Below are positions 15,848 to 24,649 of a DNA stretch of 64,000 nucleotides, in pieces; position 1 is the first letter of the stretch; each line of letters begins with the position of its first letter. The notes below the pieces were generated by a model. It saw only the letters and a list, made by a program, of their open reading frames with translations. It was not told the DNA's origin and made no database searches. The stretch covers positions 1 through 64,000 of the forward strand of contig JAEWGW010000032.1 in assembly GCA_023388055.1 (NCBI GenBank), read 5' to 3'. Origin of the DNA: Bacillota bacterium (GTDB taxonomy: Bacteria > Bacillota > Bacilli > Paenibacillales > NBRC-103111). The position numbers were made by a program, and so were the translations under genes.

Positions 15848-17674
15848 ATGAAAGTCAAACAGGCAATGCTTGTTCTGCTGGCAGCCGCCATGACCACTGT
15901 TGTAGGCGCTTGCAGCAAGGACGACAAGGCGGGGCAATCCCCAGCGGCTACAGCCACTCCGGCAGCATCGGGCGCGGCTGCGACCTCAACGCCAGGTGCA
16001 TCCAGCAGCACCGGGCTGGACCGCTCCAAGACGCTGAAGCTCACAGTGTTCTCCACCACGGCCAACTATGCCGGACCTCAAACCGGCTGGTTCGCCAAAA
16101 CCATCAAGGATAAATTCAACATCGAGCTGGATATTGTGGCCTCCAACCTGACCGGCGGCGACACCAAGATATCCGCTATGATGGCGTCGGGCAACCTGGG
16201 CGACATTATTGTGTTCGGGGATGATAAGAACCACTATCCCAATGCCATCAAGGGCAATCTGCTGCTGGACTGGACCAAGGAAGGACTGCTGGACAAGTAC
16301 GGCGGCGATATTGTGAAGACCTTCCCCAAGGCAATCCAGAAGGCCAAGGTAGCCTTTGGCGGAGGTTCGGCGGTCTACGGCATCGGCAATAACGTGGCGA
16401 CCAACCCCACCGGACCCTCCGAGGGCAAGGACATGACCTGGGGGCCGGACCTGCGCTGGGACCTGTACCAGAAGGCCGGAGCGCCAGCCATTAATTCCGT
16501 GGACGACTATCTGACGGTACTCAAGAAGATGCAGGAGCTGGAGCCCAAAACCGCCCAAGGCAAAAAAACCTACGCGTTTTCCCTCTGGTCCGATTGGGAC
16601 GGCAACTATAAGATGACACTGGCCAAGCAATTCGCCAATATGTTCGGGTATGATGAAATTCCCGAAACCGCGATTTATGTCAAGGCGGACGAAGAGAAAT
16701 ATTATGATTTTCTGGCCGAGGAAAGCTGGTACATGAAATCCCTCAAGCTCTACTTCCAGGCCAATCAGCAGGGCCTTCTGGACCCGGACTCCCTGACCCA
16801 GAAATTCGATGACGTAGTGGCCAAATACAAGGAGGGCCGTGTCCTGTTCTCCTGGTTCCCTTGGTTGGGTGCTGCCAACTACAACACGCCGGAGCGCACG
16901 GCGGAGGGCAAGGGTTTTGCGCTGGTGCCCTTCAAGGATGAGCTGATGTATTCCACCGGCTTCAACGTGTACGGCGGCAACGGCATTATTGCCATCGGGG
17001 CCAAGGCCAAGGAGCCGGCCCGGATTATGGAATTTATCAACTGGATGTACACCCCGGAGGGGGCTATGCTGTCGGCAGGCAGCGGAACCGCCATTCCCAA
17101 CGGGCCGAAGGGGTTGACCTGGGATATTAACGCCAGCGGCAAGCCGGTGGTTACCGATTTTGGCTGGAAGGCCTTCGCTGACCAGCAGGGCACGAAGATT
17201 CCCGAGGATTACGGCGGCGGCGACTTCTATTACGGCTCCAACCAAATGAACTTCTCCTTTGTGGTGCCGGCTATGGTCAACCCGCAGACCAACGAGCCTT
17301 ACGACCATAATTTGTGGAAAACCACACTGGAGCGTAATCCCAACAAGCTGGAAAGCTCCTGGCGGGAAAAAATGGGTGTGCTGACCGCCAAGGAATATTT
17401 CGAGAAGAACAAGCAGCTGGCCGTTGCGCCTCAAGGCTTCACCGGCAAGGAGCCGCTGACCATGGACAAAACACTGGAGCAGAAAAACAAGCAAATCGGC
17501 ACGGTGATTCAGCAGATGTCCTGGAAGATGGTGTTCGCCAAGGATCAGGCCGAGTACGACAAGCTGAACAAGGAAATGCATGACAAGGTAAACGGACTGG
17601 GTTATGCGGAGGTACTGGACTTCTCTGTCAAAAAAGCGCAGGAGCTGTTTGAAGCCCGCAAAAGCGTGAAATAA
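15848..17674 (+). CDS. Extracellular sugar-binding lipoprotein (LplA-like)
   Basis: 608 residues. An in-frame start far upstream (15614) has no ribosome site; the ATG at 15848 follows AAGGGAGGC and opens a lipoprotein signal with lipobox VGAC, Cys22. An Ala/Thr/Pro/Ser linker (about 25-55) precedes a large periplasmic-type binding fold of the family 1 solute-binding group, about the usual length for LplA/YtcQ proteins. It should capture an oligosaccharide and pass it to the two upstream permeases. A hairpin terminator follows, so the sensor kinase downstream has its own transcription start or depends on readthrough. Confidence 0.88.
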   Translation: MKVKQAMLVLLAAAMTTVVGACSKDDKAGQSPAATATPAASGAAATSTPGASSSTGLDRSKTLKLTVFSTTANYAGPQTGWFAKTIKDKFNIELDIVASNLTGGDTKISAMMASGNLGDIIVFGDDKNHYPNAIKGNLLLDWTKEGLLDKYGGDIVKTFPKAIQKAKVAFGGGSAVYGIGNNVATNPTGPSEGKDMTWGPDLRWDLYQKAGAPAINSVDDYLTVLKKMQELEPKTAQGKKTYAFSLWSDWDGNYKMTLAKQFANMFGYDEIPETAIYVKADEEKYYDFLAEESWYMKSLKLYFQANQQGLLDPDSLTQKFDDVVAKYKEGRVLFSWFPWLGAANYNTPERTAEGKGFALVPFKDELMYSTGFNVYGGNGIIAIGAKAKEPARIMEFINWMYTPEGAMLSAGSGTAIPNGPKGLTWDINASGKPVVTDFGWKAFADQQGTKIPEDYGGGDFYYGSNQMNFSFVVPAMVNPQTNEPYDHNLWKTTLERNPNKLESSWREKMGVLTAKEYFEKNKQLAVAPQGFTGKEPLTMDKTLEQKNKQIGTVIQQMSWKMVFAKDQAEYDKLNKEMHDKVNGLGYAEVLDFSVKKAQELFEARKSVK

Positions 17675-17695
17675 GCAACAAGCGTAAACCCTCTG

Positions 17696-17744
17696 GAAGA
17701 TCAGATCCCGGCGCTGTCCGGCGCATCTGATCTTCTGTATTTTC
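17696..17744 (+). terminator. Terminator after binding-protein gene
   Basis: GAAGATCAGAT (17696-17706) pairs with ATCTGATCTTC (17725-17735) around an inner GC-rich loop; the following TGTATTTT is a modest U tract. Confidence 0.75.
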
Positions 17745-17815
17745 CACCATATTCCATATAAGTATGGTATTCTGGAGCCAGGGGCTGTCTTACAACACCG
17801 AAGGGAGTTAACGGG

Positions 17816-19582
17816 ATGAACATCAGGCACAGACGTGCGGGTCCGTCCCGCCCGCGGATGAAGTCCTTGAGGAAGGTATTGATCTGGCATTTCCTGGCTG
17901 CAGCACTGCTTCCCCTGATTGTGACCGGAGGCGCCGCTTATTATACCATCTATTCCATTCTCTCCGGGAAGATTGCCGGGGGGATTCATGCGGGTTTGGA
18001 GCAGCAGGCATACCGGCTGGAGAATGCCTTCGATAACCTGGATTACGCCTCCAAGCAGTTTGCTCTGGACGGCCAGATTGTCAGCGAGCTGTCCGCATTC
18101 CTGCAGGAGCGGCAGATTTACCGGAAAGCCCAGCTGATGACCTCCATTACCGAAAAAATCAACCTTGTGAATTTTACCAATCCCTATATCGGGCTTACGG
18201 CTTATCTGGCTCCGGAAAGCAGGGAGCAGGTGCTGTTTACCAGCCTGAGCGCCCGCCGGGATTTCCGCTTTGAGACACTGCCCCTCTTCATGCACTACAA
18301 TGGGGCGGATTATTACGGCCCCCATCCCACCATGTATGCCGCCGGAGACAGCCGGGTTTTGTCGGAGCGCCGGGCGGTGATGGTGGACGGGGTTCCGGTG
18401 TATATCTATCTGGAGACCAACTATAGCCTGCTGCGCCGGATTTTCGACCAGGACAGCTATGGAATGAAGATGCAGCATCTGCTTATCAGCCAGAATGGAG
18501 TCAACGTGTATGCCGTCAACGGCGAGCTCCCCGGGGATGTAGCTCAGGCTGCTGCACGCTCCTCGGGAGGCTCTCACGAAAAAAAGAGCGGCTACCACCT
18601 GTTCCGTTATTCCAGTCCCCAGGGCTGGCAGCTGGTTGCCGCTGTGAAGAATGCCGTGTTCAACAGGGAGATCTACAGCTGGGTGCTCAAGCTGGCGGTG
18701 CTGGCGGTACTGGCTCTGCTGTTCGCCGTTGCCTTGGGCGTGCTGGTCTGGCGGCGGATGTACGCGCCTCTGCGCAAGCTCAACCAGGAGATCAGCAGCA
18801 TGGCGGAAAATGTAACCGCTCCCGTTTCCTTTACCCAAGTGGAGGAGTTCGACTATGTGCTGGGCAACTTCCAGCAGATGAAGGAGCGGATCAATGAGCT
18901 GATCCATGCCGTGGCGCAGAATGAGAAGCAGAAGCGGCAGTTCGAGGTGGAGAAGCTGCTAAGCCAGATTAATCCGCATTTTTTGCACAATACCCTCAAT
19001 ACGGTCCAGTGGCTGGCCCGGATGAACGGGCAGCGGGATATTGACCGCCTGGTGATGCTTCTGGTGAAGGTGCTGCAATATAACCTGGGCAAAAACAGTC
19101 TGATCGTGACCATCCGCGAGGAGGTGGAGGCCATCCGCAATTATATGGAGCTTCAGCGCATCCGGTATGATTACGAATTCGACTTCCGGGTTGAGGCTGA
19201 CCCGGACGCCCTCCAGGCGGCGGTTCCCCGGTTTCTTCTCCAGCCGCTGGTGGAGAACTCCATCTACCATGGGATAAACGACCACGGCCGGGTGGAGCTT
19301 GTTATCGCCAAACAAGGTGATACCCGAATTTTGCTCCAGGTAAAGGACAACGGCGCGGGCATGAGCGAGGAGGAGGTAGCCAGGCTGCTGTCCGGTGTTT
19401 CGTCGGAATCCAAAGGCCTTGGCATCGGGTTTCCTTATGTGTCCCGCATGCTCCACACCTATTTCGGTCCGGAGATGAAGCTGGATATCCAGAGTAGGCC
19501 GGACCAGGGCACCACCGTCAGCATTCTCATTCCCCGGAAACGAAAGGAGGAGCTGGATGATTCGAGCGGCTGTTGTGGATGA
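17816..19582 (+). CDS. yesM: YesM-type sensor histidine kinase
   Basis: 588 residues. A first helix (about 20-44) and a second (about 285-305) frame an extracellular sensor of about 240 residues; a HAMP-like segment follows. The His_kinase domain has its H-box in LSQINPHFLHNTLNT near residue 385 and an ATPase region with PLVENSIYHG and DNGAGMS. AAGGGAG precedes the ATG. The regulator gene overlaps its 3' end by 26 nt, so the pair is translationally coupled. By position it should sense the sugar, perhaps as a liganded binding protein, and control the transport genes. This role is inference from the family and context. Confidence 0.9.
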   Translation: MNIRHRRAGPSRPRMKSLRKVLIWHFLAAALLPLIVTGGAAYYTIYSILSGKIAGGIHAGLEQQAYRLENAFDNLDYASKQFALDGQIVSELSAFLQERQIYRKAQLMTSITEKINLVNFTNPYIGLTAYLAPESREQVLFTSLSARRDFRFETLPLFMHYNGADYYGPHPTMYAAGDSRVLSERRAVMVDGVPVYIYLETNYSLLRRIFDQDSYGMKMQHLLISQNGVNVYAVNGELPGDVAQAAARSSGGSHEKKSGYHLFRYSSPQGWQLVAAVKNAVFNREIYSWVLKLAVLAVLALLFAVALGVLVWRRMYAPLRKLNQEISSMAENVTAPVSFTQVEEFDYVLGNFQQMKERINELIHAVAQNEKQKRQFEVEKLLSQINPHFLHNTLNTVQWLARMNGQRDIDRLVMLLVKVLQYNLGKNSLIVTIREEVEAIRNYMELQRIRYDYEFDFRVEADPDALQAAVPRFLLQPLVENSIYHGINDHGRVELVIAKQGDTRILLQVKDNGAGMSEEEVARLLSGVSSESKGLGIGFPYVSRMLHTYFGPEMKLDIQSRPDQGTTVSILIPRKRKEELDDSSGCCG

Positions 19583-20957
19583 TGAGCGTCTGGTGCGGAA
19601 GGGCTTTATGTCCCTGATCGATTGGGCAGCCTTCGGCGTGGAGATGGTGGGGGAGGCCGGGGACGGCAGGGAGGCGCTCCGGCTGGTAGAATCGGAAGAA
19701 ATTGATTTGCTCTTCGTGGATATTTCCATGCCCGTAATGTCGGGCTTCGAGCTGATCCGCCGCCTGCGGGAGCTTCACCCCCATGTTCATTCCGTCGTGC
19801 TGACCTGCCATCATGAATTCGAATATGTGCAGGAGGCCCTGCGGCTGGGAGCGGTGGACTATATTGTGAAGACGCTTTTGGATATGGAAAAAGCGGATGA
19901 AACCATCGGCCGGATTATGGCCCGCCTCAAGTGGGAGGAGCGGTTCCGCAGCGGCGGGCAGCGGGAGGAGGGAGACCGGTTTACCACAGATCAGGCGGTG
20001 GTTTTTGTTACTGTAGACCCAGACAGTGACCACGAGCTGCCGTATTCCCTCCGAACCGCGGCCCGCCCGTTGGCTGAACGGGGCAATGTTTGGATGGCCC
20101 CTCTGCGCCAAGGCTTCGGGCTGGAGGAGGTGCGGCAGGAGGTCCGGGAGCGGCTGGGCGCGGGTTGGGTAACGGCTGTTCTTACGGGCGTGCAGGGGGT
20201 GGCAATGGCGGAGGCAGCCGGAGAATGCGCCGCCAGAATTGGGCAGGCTCTGTTCTATCACCCCGAGGGACATATGCCGCTGGTGCTGCTGCCGTACCGG
20301 GAGCTGCTGTCGGCGGCTGTGCTCCGTGATGGGCAGGAGGCAGATGAGGTGCTGGAGCAAGGGGCCGAGCTGGCCTGGACACTTGGCTCCGCCGAACGGG
20401 CCCGCTTTCTGGAGCTGTTGTCCCGGCAGAAGCCCCATTATTCCCGAGTGTTTGCCTTTTGCCGGCGTCTGCTCACAGACTGGGGTCCCTTCCTGCCTGA
20501 CCCGGAGGAGCTGGCGGCGCTGGAATCCGCCCATCCCGGCTGTCGCAGCTTAACGGTGCTGAAGGGCTGGCTGCGGCGGTTCGCCGATCTGGCGGCCGGG
20601 CGGATGCTGGAGCTTGGTTTTACCCGGGAGGTGATGCAGTGTATGTTCCGGGCGGTGTGCCGGATGCGGGTGGATCTTGGCCGGAAGCTCAACCAGAATG
20701 GGGTGGCTGCCTCTGTCGGCATGAGCCGCAGCTACTTCAGCCAATGTTATGCCCGCTTCGCCGGTATTCCCTTCGGGGAGAGCCTGCGGGGCATGCGGCT
20801 GGATCACGCCCGGTATCTGCTGCTGCATACGGAGCTGCCGGTGTGGGAGATCGCCGGGCGTGCCGGGTTTGAGGATGAGCGTTATTTCGGCAGGCTGTTC
20901 CGTGAGTCGACCGGTTTTTTGCCCAGTGAATTCAGGATGAAGGGAGGAGTGAAATGA
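19557..20957 (+). CDS. yesN: YesN-type response regulator with AraC domain
   Basis: 466 residues. The receiver (about 1-120) has VVDDERLVR, phospho-acceptor Asp55 in FVDISMPVMSG, and Lys in YIVKTLL. A middle segment of about 240 residues shows no clear domain. The C-terminal 100 residues are an AraC-type double helix-turn-helix, with GMSRSYFSQCYARF and IAGRAGFEDERYFGRLFRE. AAAGGAGG inside the kinase gene serves as its RBS. Its stop overlaps the next start (ATGATGA), coupling it to the second binding lipoprotein. It probably activates the neighbouring transport operon. Confidence 0.9.
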   Translation: MIRAAVVDDERLVRKGFMSLIDWAAFGVEMVGEAGDGREALRLVESEEIDLLFVDISMPVMSGFELIRRLRELHPHVHSVVLTCHHEFEYVQEALRLGAVDYIVKTLLDMEKADETIGRIMARLKWEERFRSGGQREEGDRFTTDQAVVFVTVDPDSDHELPYSLRTAARPLAERGNVWMAPLRQGFGLEEVRQEVRERLGAGWVTAVLTGVQGVAMAEAAGECAARIGQALFYHPEGHMPLVLLPYRELLSAAVLRDGQEADEVLEQGAELAWTLGSAERARFLELLSRQKPHYSRVFAFCRRLLTDWGPFLPDPEELAALESAHPGCRSLTVLKGWLRRFADLAAGRMLELGFTREVMQCMFRAVCRMRVDLGRKLNQNGVAASVGMSRSYFSQCYARFAGIPFGESLRGMRLDHARYLLLHTELPVWEIAGRAGFEDERYFGRLFRESTGFLPSEFRMKGGVK

Positions 20958-22672
20958 TGAAACCATCCTGGCCGGGCAGGAGCAAATGGCGTATAGCAGC
21001 AGTGACGCTGCTGGCGGCTGCAATGGCTGCGGCTTCCGGCTGCCGTGGGGAGGATGCTGCGCCGGGCGGCGCCGTCCGTCCGGAGGTTTCGGCGGCTGCA
21101 GCCGAGCCGGAGGCGTATGGCCGATCTGCCAAGCCGGTCAGTCTGCGCATCGGCTTCAAGATTCCGGACTCCCACCTGATGGCGGGGGACAGCAATGACA
21201 ATAACCCGGTGACCCGGTATCTGGAGAGTATTACGAACATCCGCATCAGCCACTACTGGGAGGCCAAGGGGGAGGAGGCGTATTCCCAGCGGGTGTGGAT
21301 GGCCGTAGACAGCAGGGATATGCCGGATGCCATGGTGGTGGACCGGGAGCAGCTGGAGCGGCTGGTCACCGGCGGGATGGTGGAGGACCTGACGGAGGTG
21401 TTCAGCCGGTACGGCTCTTCGTTGGTTAAGGACATGTACCGCTCCACCGGGGACGGAGTCCTGGCGGAGGCCTCCCGCGGTGGGCGGCTTTACGGGCTGC
21501 CCAATGTGGCGCTGCAAGCCGACTCCGCTACGCTTCTATGGGTGCGGCAGGATTGGCTGAACCGGCTGAATCTTAGCCCGCCGGAAACGCTGGATGACAT
21601 CGAGCGGATCGCCCGGGCTTTTGTGGAACGGGACCCGGACGGCAACGGCAAGCGGGATACGGTGGGCATCAGCGGCTACCGCAACATTGTGTACGGCCAG
21701 AAGCCCCGCATCAACGGCTTCGATTCGGTGTTCAACGCCTTCGGGGCTTATCCGGGCAATTGGGTCCGGGACAGCGGGGGAGAGATCATCTACGGGTCTG
21801 TCGCTCCGGAGGCCAAACAGGCGCTGACCCTGCTTGCCGACTGGTACAAACGCGGGCTGATCGATCCGGATTTCCCCCTGTACCAGGAAACTCAGGAGCC
21901 TATTGTGGCCAGCAAAGCCGGCATTTTCTTCGGGCCTTGGTGGATGCCTTACTTTCCGCTGTCGGATGCTGTCCGCATCAATGTAAACGCGGAGTGGCGG
22001 GCGTATGCTGCTCCGTTGGATGCACAGGGACGCTTCATCATTCACAGTGCGCCTGCAACTGACCGTTTTCTGGTGGTCCGCAAGGGCTATGAGCATCCGG
22101 AGGCGGTGGTGAAGCTGGTCAACGCCTTTACGAGGTTGGAGCGCCGGCAGGACCCTAATGAAGCGGCCAAAACCTTGGATGATTTCTCTGCCAAAACGGG
22201 GATTCAGCCCCGGGCATATTATCCGTTTGATTTGCTGATCGACTATGCGGATGCCATTGAAACGCATTATACGGATCTGCTTCAGGCGCTGCACGGCAAA
22301 ATCGACCCCGGCAAGCTTGAGCCGGAAGCCCGTTTGCTTTATGACAAGTGGAACCTGGAGTTGGTTCAGCCCAAGAAGGATCTGGAGGGCTGGAAAGCGG
22401 TAAATGCGTATAAGTACGGTGTAGGGGTGTTGGCTTCCACACCGGGTGTGAGGGTGAAAAGCGCCTTTTACGGAATAACCCCTTCCATGCCCGGCAAGTG
22501 GAGTGAGCTGCAGCGGATGGAAAATGAGGCGTTCCTGAAAATGATCGTCGGCGATTCGCCGCTGGAGGAGTTCGACCGCTTCGTGAAGGAGTGGGAGCTG
22601 GCGGGCGGCGCCCAAATTACGGGGGAGGTGCGGCAGGCGGTTGCGGTGGATACGGAAGGGAATTTGCGGTAA
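20954..22672 (+). CDS. Second sugar-binding lipoprotein (LplA-like)
   Basis: 572 residues with a lipoprotein signal whose lipobox is ASGC, Cys30, then a family 1 solute-binding fold (IGFKIPDSHLMAGDSNDNNP; DPDGNGKRDTVGI; FFGPWWMPYFPL). The start overlaps the stop of the response-regulator gene, so both are made from one message. Its expression with the sensor pair, rather than with the permeases, suggests it may present ligand to the kinase, or serve the same permeases as an alternative receptor. It has little obvious similarity to the first binding protein beyond family features. Confidence 0.85.
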   Translation: MMKPSWPGRSKWRIAAVTLLAAAMAAASGCRGEDAAPGGAVRPEVSAAAAEPEAYGRSAKPVSLRIGFKIPDSHLMAGDSNDNNPVTRYLESITNIRISHYWEAKGEEAYSQRVWMAVDSRDMPDAMVVDREQLERLVTGGMVEDLTEVFSRYGSSLVKDMYRSTGDGVLAEASRGGRLYGLPNVALQADSATLLWVRQDWLNRLNLSPPETLDDIERIARAFVERDPDGNGKRDTVGISGYRNIVYGQKPRINGFDSVFNAFGAYPGNWVRDSGGEIIYGSVAPEAKQALTLLADWYKRGLIDPDFPLYQETQEPIVASKAGIFFGPWWMPYFPLSDAVRINVNAEWRAYAAPLDAQGRFIIHSAPATDRFLVVRKGYEHPEAVVKLVNAFTRLERRQDPNEAAKTLDDFSAKTGIQPRAYYPFDLLIDYADAIETHYTDLLQALHGKIDPGKLEPEARLLYDKWNLELVQPKKDLEGWKAVNAYKYGVGVLASTPGVRVKSAFYGITPSMPGKWSELQRMENEAFLKMIVGDSPLEEFDRFVKEWELAGGAQITGEVRQAVAVDTEGNLR

Positions 22673-22711
22673 TATGGATGGCATAGAAAAAGCTTGCAGG
22701 AGGGAGAGACT

Positions 22712-23596
22712 ATGCCGGAAGTAGAGATACCGCCCGAATCCCCGCCGCAGACCATGAGCCGCCGCACTTTTTTGAAAACGATGGGGGGATGGGCACTGGG
22801 GCTGGCCGGTGTGGCCGCCTTGGGAGGAACTTATGTCACCACGCTGGAGCCCCGTTGGCTTCAGGTTGTCCATACCCGGCTGGCGTTGGCCCGTATTCCT
22901 CCAGCCTTCCAGGGTATCCGGATCGCCCACTTCAGCGATGTGCATTATGAATTCCATTTTGGGCCGGGCCGTCTGAAAAGCCTTGTGAACCGGATCATGA
23001 AGGAGAAGCCGGATCTGATCTGCTTCACCGGAGATCTGGTGGACCGCAAGATTGGAACGGCAGGCAAGGAGATGTCTGACATTCTCGCCAAGCTGGAAGC
23101 GCCGCTGGGGAAGTTTGCCGTTCTGGGCAATCACGACTATTATTTCAATGACAAGGAAGTGGCGGGTGTCCTGCAGAATGCCGGCTTTCGCGTCCTCCGC
23201 AACGAATCGGTACGTGTCCAAAAGGATGGAGCGGTGATGGCCATGCTGGGGGTGGAGGATTCCAGCCGCGGGAAGCCCAACATCAAAACGGCCCTGCAGG
23301 GTGTGGGAAAGGACGAATTTATTCTGCTTTTGGCCCATACGCCGGATTACGCCTTGAATACCATGGTGCATCCCATCTCGCTGCAAATGTCCGGGCACAG
23401 CCACGGCGGGCAGGTGCGGCTGCCCTTTCACGGCCCCCTGGTGCGGGTTCCCGGCGCCAAACGTTATCCCGACGGCTTGTACAGGCCGCCCAACAATGAT
23501 ATCTTCCAGCTGTACACCAACCGGGGTGTGGGCGTAACGGGCGTTCCCGTGCGCTTCTGGTGCAGGCCGGAGCTGACCATTCATACGTTGGTTTGA
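22712..23596 (+). CDS. Tat-exported metallophosphoesterase, YkuE/YaeI family
   Basis: 294 residues. MSRRTFLK near residue 16 and the following helix form a twin-arginine signal. Calcineurin-type metal motifs are present in order: HFSDVHY, CFTGDLVDRK, LGNHDYYF and MSGHSHGGQVRLP. The family hydrolyses phosphoesters in the envelope, for example UDP-diacylglucosamine-like lipids in YaeI relatives. AGGAGGGAGAG precedes the ATG at 22712; an upstream in-frame start is less well placed. It comes 39 nt after the second binding protein but looks functionally separate. The true substrate is unknown. Confidence 0.87.
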   Translation: MPEVEIPPESPPQTMSRRTFLKTMGGWALGLAGVAALGGTYVTTLEPRWLQVVHTRLALARIPPAFQGIRIAHFSDVHYEFHFGPGRLKSLVNRIMKEKPDLICFTGDLVDRKIGTAGKEMSDILAKLEAPLGKFAVLGNHDYYFNDKEVAGVLQNAGFRVLRNESVRVQKDGAVMAMLGVEDSSRGKPNIKTALQGVGKDEFILLLAHTPDYALNTMVHPISLQMSGHSHGGQVRLPFHGPLVRVPGAKRYPDGLYRPPNNDIFQLYTNRGVGVTGVPVRFWCRPELTIHTLV

Positions 23597-23780
23597 TGGA
23601 GAGAGGGACTAGACGCGGGCCAATAGATGCGGAGCGGGTTTTGGGACGGCGGGAGCGGAGCAGGCTGCGCTGCCGGAGGCATTCATCCAATGTGACGCAA
23701 TCCTATCGCATATTCCCCCATCTTTGGTGTACAATGCAGGTAATGCAATGCACATAAGCTTGAATTGGGGGAGACACATC

Positions 23781-24074
23781 ATGGGGGTAAAATTCAACCG
23801 GGAATACAACGACATTATCGAAGAGCTGACGGACGCTCTGATGGATATAGAAGGCTGCCACGAATTTTTTGAGATGGAGCAGGAGGAGTGGGGCGCCATG
23901 AAAACCAGGGAACGCCGGGATTGCCTGCGGACCCTGTCGGATGATCTGTTCTATGGCCTGGGCACCGAGTCCTTCATTGAACTGGGGGACAGTCTCATTA
24001 CGTGGCACCGTCAGAACCATACGCTTACAGTGAGCTATCCCGTGAAGGCCACCCGCACCATCGGTCTGATCTAG
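23781..24074 (+). CDS. Hypothetical protein (97 aa)
   Basis: A 97-residue acidic soluble protein (MGVKFNREYNDIIEELTDAL...) predicted mostly helical at its start with a beta-rich end (HTLTVSYPVKATRTIGLI). No signal or membrane segment. GGGGGAG lies seven to eight bases before the ATG, favouring this start over an upstream in-frame codon. It is alone between the phosphoesterase and copy F of the palindromic element. I do not recognise the family. Confidence 0.7.
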   Translation: MGVKFNREYNDIIEELTDALMDIEGCHEFFEMEQEEWGAMKTRERRDCLRTLSDDLFYGLGTESFIELGDSLITWHRQNHTLTVSYPVKATRTIGLI

Positions 24075-24130
24075 TTCGGGCGGCTGGCAGGGGGTGACGC
24101 ACCAGATACTTGGGTCTGCTGGCAGCCGGG

Positions 24131-24322
24131 GTTCTAACGGAAGCCACAGCCCTTATTTGCTCCAAAAAGGCCCGTCCGAAATTCTAACGGCGGTCAGAGC
24201 CGCTATTTGCGCCAATTCGGGCCATTTGGAGCTATTTTCCGGTAAATAGCGGCGCCTGGTTCCGTTAGAATGGGAATTGCCGCCTTTTTCTTCAAATAGC
24301 GGCTCTGGCTTCCGTTAGAATG
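24131..24322. repeat. Four-module palindromic intergenic element, copy F (nested palindrome)
   Basis: The clearest copy. Direct modules at 24132 and 24182, inverted at 24243 and 24293, starts 50, 61 and 50 nt apart. The outer pair shares a 14-bp perfect complement (TTCTAACGGAAGCC with GGCTTCCGTTAGAA); the inner pair shares ATTCTAACGG/CCGTTAGAAT and CCGCTATTT/AAATAGCGG. The whole can fold as one nested hairpin. Confidence 0.92.
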
Positions 24323-24356
24323 GCCGCGTGACACAACTGAACAGAATCGGCGGATA

Positions 24357-24397
24357 AAACGGCACTGCTCCGGGTAAAACCGGAAGGGGCCGTTTTT
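24357..24397 (+). terminator. Terminator upstream of the yuaF-floT promoter
   Basis: AAAACGGC (24357-24364) pairs with GCCGTTTT (24389-24396), followed by T. It probably ends transcripts from the 97-residue gene or insulates the sigma-W promoter. Confidence 0.75.
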
Positions 24398-24421
24398 GTA
24401 TGTTGCGTAAAGTTGCAATTT

Positions 24422-24447
24422 TGAAACTTTTTTCACAATTCACCGTA
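24422..24447 (+). promoter_or_regulatory. Sigma-W promoter for the NfeD-flotillin operon
   Basis: TGAAAC (24422-24427), exactly 16 nt, then CGTA (24444-24447, followed by TATA). This is a full match to the sigma-W consensus known from Bacillus subtilis, where yuaF-floT is a sigma-W target. The leader to the first start is about 195 nt and contains three hairpin units. Confidence 0.85.
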
Positions 24448-24513
24448 TATATCTGTATCAGCCTTTAACAAAATTAGAAATTAACTGGGTCAAAGGGAAG
24501 CCTCGCCCAGCCA

Positions 24514-24645
24514 ATGCTTACGAAGCCAGTTTTCGCTGACGTGAAAACCTAGCTTATGCTTACGATGCCGGCTTTCCCCTGGGAAAGCCCAGGTTATGCT
24601 TACGAAGCCAGTTTTCGCTGACGCGAAAACTTTCAGGAGGTGCCA
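24514..24645 (+). repeat. Three tandem ATGCTTACGA hairpin units in the yuaF leader
   Basis: Units start at 24514, 24556 and 24596, each opening ATGCTTACGA(A/T)G and each followed by a short hairpin: GTTTTCGC/GTGAAAAC (one mismatch), GGCTTTCCC/GGGAAAGCC (perfect) and GTTTTCGC/GCGAAAAC (perfect). The last runs into CTTTCAGGAGG, the RBS of the NfeD gene. A related single unit precedes gltD at 54544. Confidence 0.85.
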
Positions 24646-24649
24646 ACAC

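Noticed and set aside
15986..18907. 973-codon open frame on the minus strand
   Set aside because: It lies opposite the binding-protein and sensor-kinase genes, which have family motifs, RBSs and signals. Its translation is rich in His, Gln and Leu without motifs, as expected of a shadow frame in GC-rich DNA.
21536..23584. 682-codon minus-strand frame
   Set aside because: Covers parts of two well-supported plus-strand genes and the gap between them; no RBS and no motifs.
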